Assembly (NCBI GenBank): GCA_017508315.1 | Contig: JAFVZE010000162.1 | Coordinates: 1-14,316 of the forward strand | DNA: 14,316 nucleotides | DNA from: Kiritimatiellia bacterium | GTDB taxonomy: Bacteria; Verrucomicrobiota; Kiritimatiellia; RFP12; UBA1067 | Direction: 5' to 3' | Shown here: positions 13,850 to 14,316 of the stretch, in pieces | Position numbering within the stretch: position 1 is the stretch's first letter | Layout of the letters: every line of letters starts with the position of its first letter | Position numbers and translations under genes: made by a program | Notes under the pieces: model-generated | Database searches by the model: none | What the model saw: the letters and a program-made list of their open reading frames with translations, nothing else | What the model was told of the DNA's origin: nothing

Positions 13850-14316
13850 ACGTATTCTGCCGTGTTTACACGTTCTAAACTCAAAGTTCCCAGTATTATA
13901 CTATAAAAAGTTCCCCTTCACCGCAGATTTTTCAGCTGGTGACAGCGTTCCGTAATGGGTTGCCCGAACGTGCAACTGTTGTACAGTGATACCGAAGCGA
14001 TTTTATCTGATTTTTTGGTGCGCAATATGACTTGCAAAATGCGGCGGATTTCGCGTCAATGCGGATGTTTCGTCGGTTCGTGCGCGGCAGCTCGCTTCGG
14101 TCTCGTCGCGTTGCGGTCGTAACGCCTTTTGCACGTAGACAAGAAAGATTTCTTCAGCCTGTCATGCCTCGGCATATATAACCGGTTGCATACAAAATCA
14201 TGCTTACGGCTACGACGCAACGCTCCTCACTCAGCGACTCCGCGCCCTCACCGCCTGCGCAAATGACCGTAAACTTATTTTGAGAATTCAATGCGGAACA
14301 TTCTTAAGAAGCCGTC
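13850..14316. other. Noncoding stretch with inverted repeats, upstream of proA
   Basis: 467 bp without a convincing gene. It holds the proA -10 box at the left. Further right are two small inverted repeats, AAGAAA/TTTCTT (14141-14154, flanked by GACA/TGTC at 14138 and 14160) and ATGCC/GGCAT (14164-14175). A pair of longer imperfect arms lies at 14108-14121 and 14211-14223, whose reverse complements differ by one base. G+C varies sharply along the stretch. An ATG at 14291 opens a short frame (MRNILKKP) running off the window; it lacks a clear ribosome-binding site and cannot be judged. I recognise no tRNA, rRNA or riboswitch here. Confidence 0.5.
13895..13900 (-). promoter_or_regulatory. Probable -10 box of the proA-aminotransferase operon
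   Basis: On the minus strand a perfect TATAAT lies 45 nt before the proA ATG, in the context TATAGTATAATAC. Transcription would start near 13888. No TTGACA-like -35 hexamer is found at 16-18 nt spacing, so the call rests on the -10 box and its position. The secretin promoter also has TAG immediately before TATAAT. Confidence 0.4.

Noticed and set aside
12566..13906. Plus-strand open frame of 446 codons across proA
   Set aside because: proA on the minus strand has complete family motifs and a catalytic cysteine; the plus frame is its antisense with no recognisable domain.
14296..14303. A single GAACATTC at the right end as a fifth octamer site
   Set aside because: One copy of an 8-mer can occur by chance and no tandem neighbour is present.
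14291..14316. Start of a plus-strand gene (MRNILKKP) running off the window
   Set aside because: Only eight codons are visible, with no clear ribosome-binding site; it cannot be supported as a gene.

Overview
The window carries eleven convincing protein genes in 14.3 kb. Protein similarity and synteny suggest a Gram-negative bacterium of the PVC group (Verrucomicrobiota, Kiritimatiellota or Lentisphaerota). The best clue is a run of five genes in the order of the Akkermansia muciniphila Amuc_1102-1101-1100-1099-1098 pilus-like locus. An outer membrane is implied by the secretin and by an arabinose-5-phosphate isomerase that feeds Kdo/LPS synthesis. Nearly all genes are GC-rich; the first is clearly AT-richer (about 39% G+C over 61-360 by hand count, against about 62% in a sample of pta).

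Layout, left to right. (1) 1-503: a small four-helix-bundle (23S rRNA IVS-type, Avd-related) gene lies between arrays of the same 8-bp unit, consensus NAACATTC, in inverted orientation. (2) 504-2630: pta and the isomerase gene kdsD, 12 nt apart. kdsD contains a 120-bp stretch of the octamer (15 units), translated in frame as five 8-residue repeats between its two CBS domains. (3) 2649-10387: the pilus-like locus, made of a secreted Amuc_1102-like protein, a PilM-PilN fusion, a PilO/Amuc_1100-like protein, an Amuc_1099-like protein with a zinc ribbon and calcium loops, and a large secretin. The three middle genes overlap by ATGA. A short octamer array lies in front of pilM, and a good sigma70-type promoter (TTGAAC-17-TATAAT) precedes the secretin. 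(4) 10411-11443: secG and a hemolysin III/TrhA-family membrane protein, overlapping by 11 nt. (5) 11415-13849, minus strand: proA followed by a class I/II aminotransferase, overlapping by GTGA and converging on trhA with a 29-bp overlap. (6) 13850-14316: a noncoding stretch with the proA -10 box and several inverted repeats.

How the genes fit together: the pilus-like genes describe an inner-membrane platform (PilM/N, PilO-like, Amuc_1099-like) aligned with an outer-membrane secretin. SecG next door belongs to the general export route these proteins would use. No extension or retraction ATPase, PilC platform or prepilin is present here. pta, kdsD, proA and the aminotransferase are housekeeping metabolism.

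The most unusual signal is the dispersed octamer family at four sites: flanking the four-helix-bundle cassette in inverted orientation (two sites), inside kdsD, and in front of pilM. The intergenic array before pta uses TAACATTC units, which contain a stop codon; the coding array in kdsD uses only units free of stops and a unit number divisible by three.
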